Positions 61,701-64,000 of a stretch of 64,000 nt of DNA are shown here, piece by piece; position 1 is the stretch's first letter, and every line of letters begins with the position of its first letter. Under the pieces are notes generated by a model that was not told the origin of the DNA, did not search any database, and saw nothing but the letters and a program-made list of their open reading frames with translations. This DNA comes from an uncultured Flavobacteriaceae bacterium (GTDB lineage Bacteria > Bacteroidota > Bacteroidia > Flavobacteriales > Flavobacteriaceae), in NCBI GenBank assembly GCA_947494825.1, contig CANLWN010000008.1:1-64000 (forward strand), given 5' to 3'. The position numbers were made by a program, and so were the translations under genes.

Positions 61701-63410
61701 ATGGACCCAGTTATAGATACCGCCAAGACCTGGCTCACGGACACCTTTGATGCCGATACCCAAAAAGAAGTATCCCAATTATTGGAAACCGATATTGAAG
61801 AACTCAAAGATCGATTTTATCGGAGCCTTGACTTCGGCACCGGAGGTATGCGTGGTATCATGGGCGTGGGTACCAATAGAATCAACAAATATACCCTGGG
61901 GAAAAACACCCAGGGACTTAGCAACTATCTAAAAAAGACCTATGGCGGGCAGCAGATCAAAGTGGTCATTGCTTATGACTGCCGTCACAATAGCGATACT
62001 TTGGCCAGAACGGTGGCCGAGGTTTTTGCAGCGAACGGGATAAAGGTTTTTCTGTTCTCCGAACTCAGGACAACACCCGAACTCTCGTTCGCAGTAAAGG
62101 AGCTTAACTGTCATGCCGGTATTGTACTAACGGCCTCCCATAATCCTCCGGAATACAACGGGTACAAAGTGTATTGGACCGATGGCGGACAGATTGTCCC
62201 CCCGCAGGATAACGAGATCATAGATGAAATCAACGCCCTGGATTATAGCGACGTTAATTTTGATGCGGCACCGGACCTCATAGAATTAATAGATAAGACC
62301 GTTGATGAAGCTTTTTTGGAAGCCTCGGTGGCCAACGGAAGTTTTGGTGCCAGGGAAAAAGACAACTTTTCAGTAGTATTTACCTCTCTGCACGGCACTT
62401 CCATAACGGCCATACCCGAGGTGTTGAAAAGAGCCGGCTATAAAAATGTCACCATTATTGAGGAACAGGCGGTCCCTGACGGTAACTTCCCTACAGTAGC
62501 ATCGCCCAATCCGGAAGAACCGGAAGCCCTTGCCCTGGCCATCAAAAAAGCGGAAGACATTGGGGCCGACATGGTGGTAGGCACCGACCCGGACAGCGAC
62601 CGCTTGGGTATCGCGGTGAGGAACCGGGATGGAAAGCTAGAATTGCTTAACGGCAACCAGACCATGGTCCTCATGACCAAATTTTTACTGGACCGGCAAA
62701 AGGAAAAGGGATTCAAGGGGAACGAGTTTATTGCGTCCACCATCGTTTCCACTCCCATGATGGATCAAATGGCGGCCGCCTACGGCGTGGAATGTAAAAT
62801 TGCACTGACCGGATTTAAATGGATTGCCAAAATGATCAAGGATTTTCCCGACCAACATTTTGTCGGGGGCGGCGAAGAGAGCTTTGGTTTTATGGTGGGC
62901 GATTTTGTAAGGGACAAGGATGCCGTGACGGCAACACTCTTGGCATGCGAAATAGCGGCCGATGCCAAGGCTCGAGGGAGCTCGTTTTACCTGGAGCTGC
63001 TCCAGTCCTATGTGGATTATGGTTTTTATAAGGAAAAATTGATTTCCCTTACCAAAAAGGGCATGAGCGGGGCGGAGGAAATAAAGCAGATGATGGTCGA
63101 TTTCCGTGAAAACCCAATCGGTGCACTAGACGGTTCCAAGGTGGTTTGGGTAGAAGACTACAACACCTCTGTGGCAAAAAATAGGGTCACAGGAGAAGAA
63201 AGAGCCATAACAATTCCAAAATCGAACGTACTCATCTACAGCACAGAAGATGGCACCCGGATGGCGGCACGCCCCAGTGGTACCGAACCCAAAATAAAAT
63301 TCTATTTCAGCGTTAATGCGCCCTTGGAACGGGTAGCGGATTTTGAGCAGGTAGAACGTCTATTGGAGGGTAAAATAAACCGCATTCTCGCTGAACTGAA
63401 ACTCGTTTAA
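61701..63410 (+). CDS. Phospho-sugar mutase (phosphoglucomutase/phosphomannomutase)
   Basis: A 569-residue alpha-D-phosphohexomutase. The N-terminal GTGGMRGIMGVGTNRIN, the phosphoserine loop TASHNPPEYNGYKVYW, the Mg-binding GTDPDSDRLGIAV, the sugar-binding GGGEESFGF and the phosphate-binding RPSGTEPKIKFY are all present. It interconverts the 1- and 6-phosphates of glucose or mannose; the longer size is usual for the PGM2-like group. The ABC transporter gene starts within its stop codon (TAATG). Confidence 0.95.
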   Translation: MDPVIDTAKTWLTDTFDADTQKEVSQLLETDIEELKDRFYRSLDFGTGGMRGIMGVGTNRINKYTLGKNTQGLSNYLKKTYGGQQIKVVIAYDCRHNSDTLARTVAEVFAANGIKVFLFSELRTTPELSFAVKELNCHAGIVLTASHNPPEYNGYKVYWTDGGQIVPPQDNEIIDEINALDYSDVNFDAAPDLIELIDKTVDEAFLEASVANGSFGAREKDNFSVVFTSLHGTSITAIPEVLKRAGYKNVTIIEEQAVPDGNFPTVASPNPEEPEALALAIKKAEDIGADMVVGTDPDSDRLGIAVRNRDGKLELLNGNQTMVLMTKFLLDRQKEKGFKGNEFIASTIVSTPMMDQMAAAYGVECKIALTGFKWIAKMIKDFPDQHFVGGGEESFGFMVGDFVRDKDAVTATLLACEIAADAKARGSSFYLELLQSYVDYGFYKEKLISLTKKGMSGAEEIKQMMVDFRENPIGALDGSKVVWVEDYNTSVAKNRVTGEERAITIPKSNVLIYSTEDGTRMAARPSGTEPKIKFYFSVNAPLERVADFEQVERLLEGKINRILAELKLV

Positions 63411-64000
63411 TGGATTATTTCAAGAAAATCCTTCGTTTTGCCCTACCCTATCGTAGGTACGGTTATCTCAACATCTTTTTTAATATTCTGTATGCGCTGT
63501 TCAGCGCGCTCTCCTTTGCCGCCCTGATTCCCATGCTGGATGTCCTTTTCAAACAGGATGTGAAAATACGGACGGCCCCGCAATACACCAATCTTGGGCA
63601 TTTAAAGGACTACCTGCAGGATTATATCAATTATCGCGTTACCCAATACTCCGGCGATGATGCCATGAAAGGTCTTGTCTTGGTCATTGGACTGGTGTTG
63701 GTGTTGTTTTTACTCAAAAATTTCTTCAACTACCTCGCCATGTACTTCATTACCTTTTTGAGGAACGGGGTACTAAAGGATGTTAGGAACCGCATGTACC
63801 AAAAAATCGTGGACTTGCCCATATCCTACTTTTCCGAAAAACGAAAGGGCGATGTAATCGCCCGTATAACTTCCGATGTGTTGGAGATCCAGCATTCCTT
63901 TCTTTCCGTTTTGGAACTTATTGTAAGGGAGCCATTGACCATACTCTTCACCATCTTGATCATGTTCGGCATCAGCGCCAAACTCACCCTATTTGTATTT
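63410..64000 (+). CDS. ABC exporter (MsbA-like), N-terminal part, cut by the window end
   Basis: The frame begins ATG at 63410, overlapping the mutase stop by one base, and stays open to the edge (197 codons). It reads MDYFKKILRFALPYRRYGYL, then hydrophobic segments ALFSALSFAALIPML, LVLVIGLVLVLFLLKNFFNYLAMYF and the coupling-helix region DVRNRMYQKIVDLPISYFSEKRKGDVIARITSDV, typical of the exporter membrane domain. The ATPase domain would lie past the window. The family includes lipid A flippases; the substrate here is unknown. Confidence 0.9.
   Translation, partial: MDYFKKILRFALPYRRYGYLNIFFNILYALFSALSFAALIPMLDVLFKQDVKIRTAPQYTNLGHLKDYLQDYINYRVTQYSGDDAMKGLVLVIGLVLVLFLLKNFFNYLAMYFITFLRNGVLKDVRNRMYQKIVDLPISYFSEKRKGDVIARITSDVLEIQHSFLSVLELIVREPLTILFTILIMFGISAKLTLFVF

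Overview
The window is a chromosomal, mostly housekeeping segment of a marine-type member of the Flavobacteriaceae (phylum Bacteroidota). The evidence is AT-rich spacers with TAnnTTTG promoter boxes and no strong Shine-Dalgarno sequences, Oar- and BtuB-type TonB receptors with SusC-like signal peptides, DUF4294/DUF4252/DUF6495/DUF4199 families, a SerB-SerA fusion, a CarB without its allosteric domain, and GC content in the mid-40s by eye. I saw no phage, insertion sequence, CRISPR array or tRNA. Genus cannot be fixed by reading.

Layout. 1-0.2 kb: what looks like the promoter and leader of an rRNA operon running off the left edge on the minus strand. 0.2-9.1 kb: DUF4294 lipoprotein, M42 aminopeptidase, NUDIX hydrolase, hisS, DUF6495, an Oar-like TonB receptor, and the rpsF-rpsR-rplI operon. 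9.3-15.3 kb: LytTR response regulator, the nadC-yihY-DUF2147-priA operon, and rlmH. 15.3-23.5 kb: serB-serA fusion, hydrolase, a SatD/DUF3307 gene pair behind a regularly spaced operator array, a small methyltransferase, rdgB, a DEAD-box helicase and a CarboxypepD-like protein. 23.7-31.7 kb: MalS-like amylase, small lipoprotein, VOC and SRPBCC genes, trmH, sirtuin, haem-binding protein, purB and an MscS channel. 31.8-36.3 kb: an ECF sigma / anti-sigma / triple DUF4252 operon divergent from an S41 peptidase. 36.3-42.5 kb: a cobalamin uptake locus with a B12 riboswitch. 42.5-50 kb: rmuC, thioesterase, the pentose-phosphate genes pgl-zwf and gnd, a second sigma factor and a DoxX-like protein. 50-64 kb: carB, rpmH, DUF6263, TPR, lytic transglycosylase, hydrolase, small acetyltransferase, mtaB, GlmU-family protein, rpmE2, DUF4199, a glycosyltransferase, phosphoglucomutase and the start of an ABC exporter.

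How genes work together. The cobalamin locus has btuB and a signal-less BtuF-like gene on the minus strand behind a riboswitch, and a lipoprotein BtuF, BtuC permease and BtuD ATPase on the plus strand from their own promoter. The ATPase has no usable start codon in frame upstream of its Walker A motif, so it is either frameshifted or starts unusually. Pgl, zwf and gnd give the oxidative pentose-phosphate branch. The sigma/anti-sigma/DUF4252 operon has an ECF-type promoter of its own and looks self-regulated.

The best candidate for an undescribed system is the SatD-DUF3307 pair at 18.2-19.6 kb. SatD joins a nucleotide-cyclase-like N-terminal region to a helix-turn-helix, overlaps a membrane-protein gene by 4 bases, and is preceded by four inverted-repeat operators spaced exactly 28 bp apart. 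The biochemical role is unknown.
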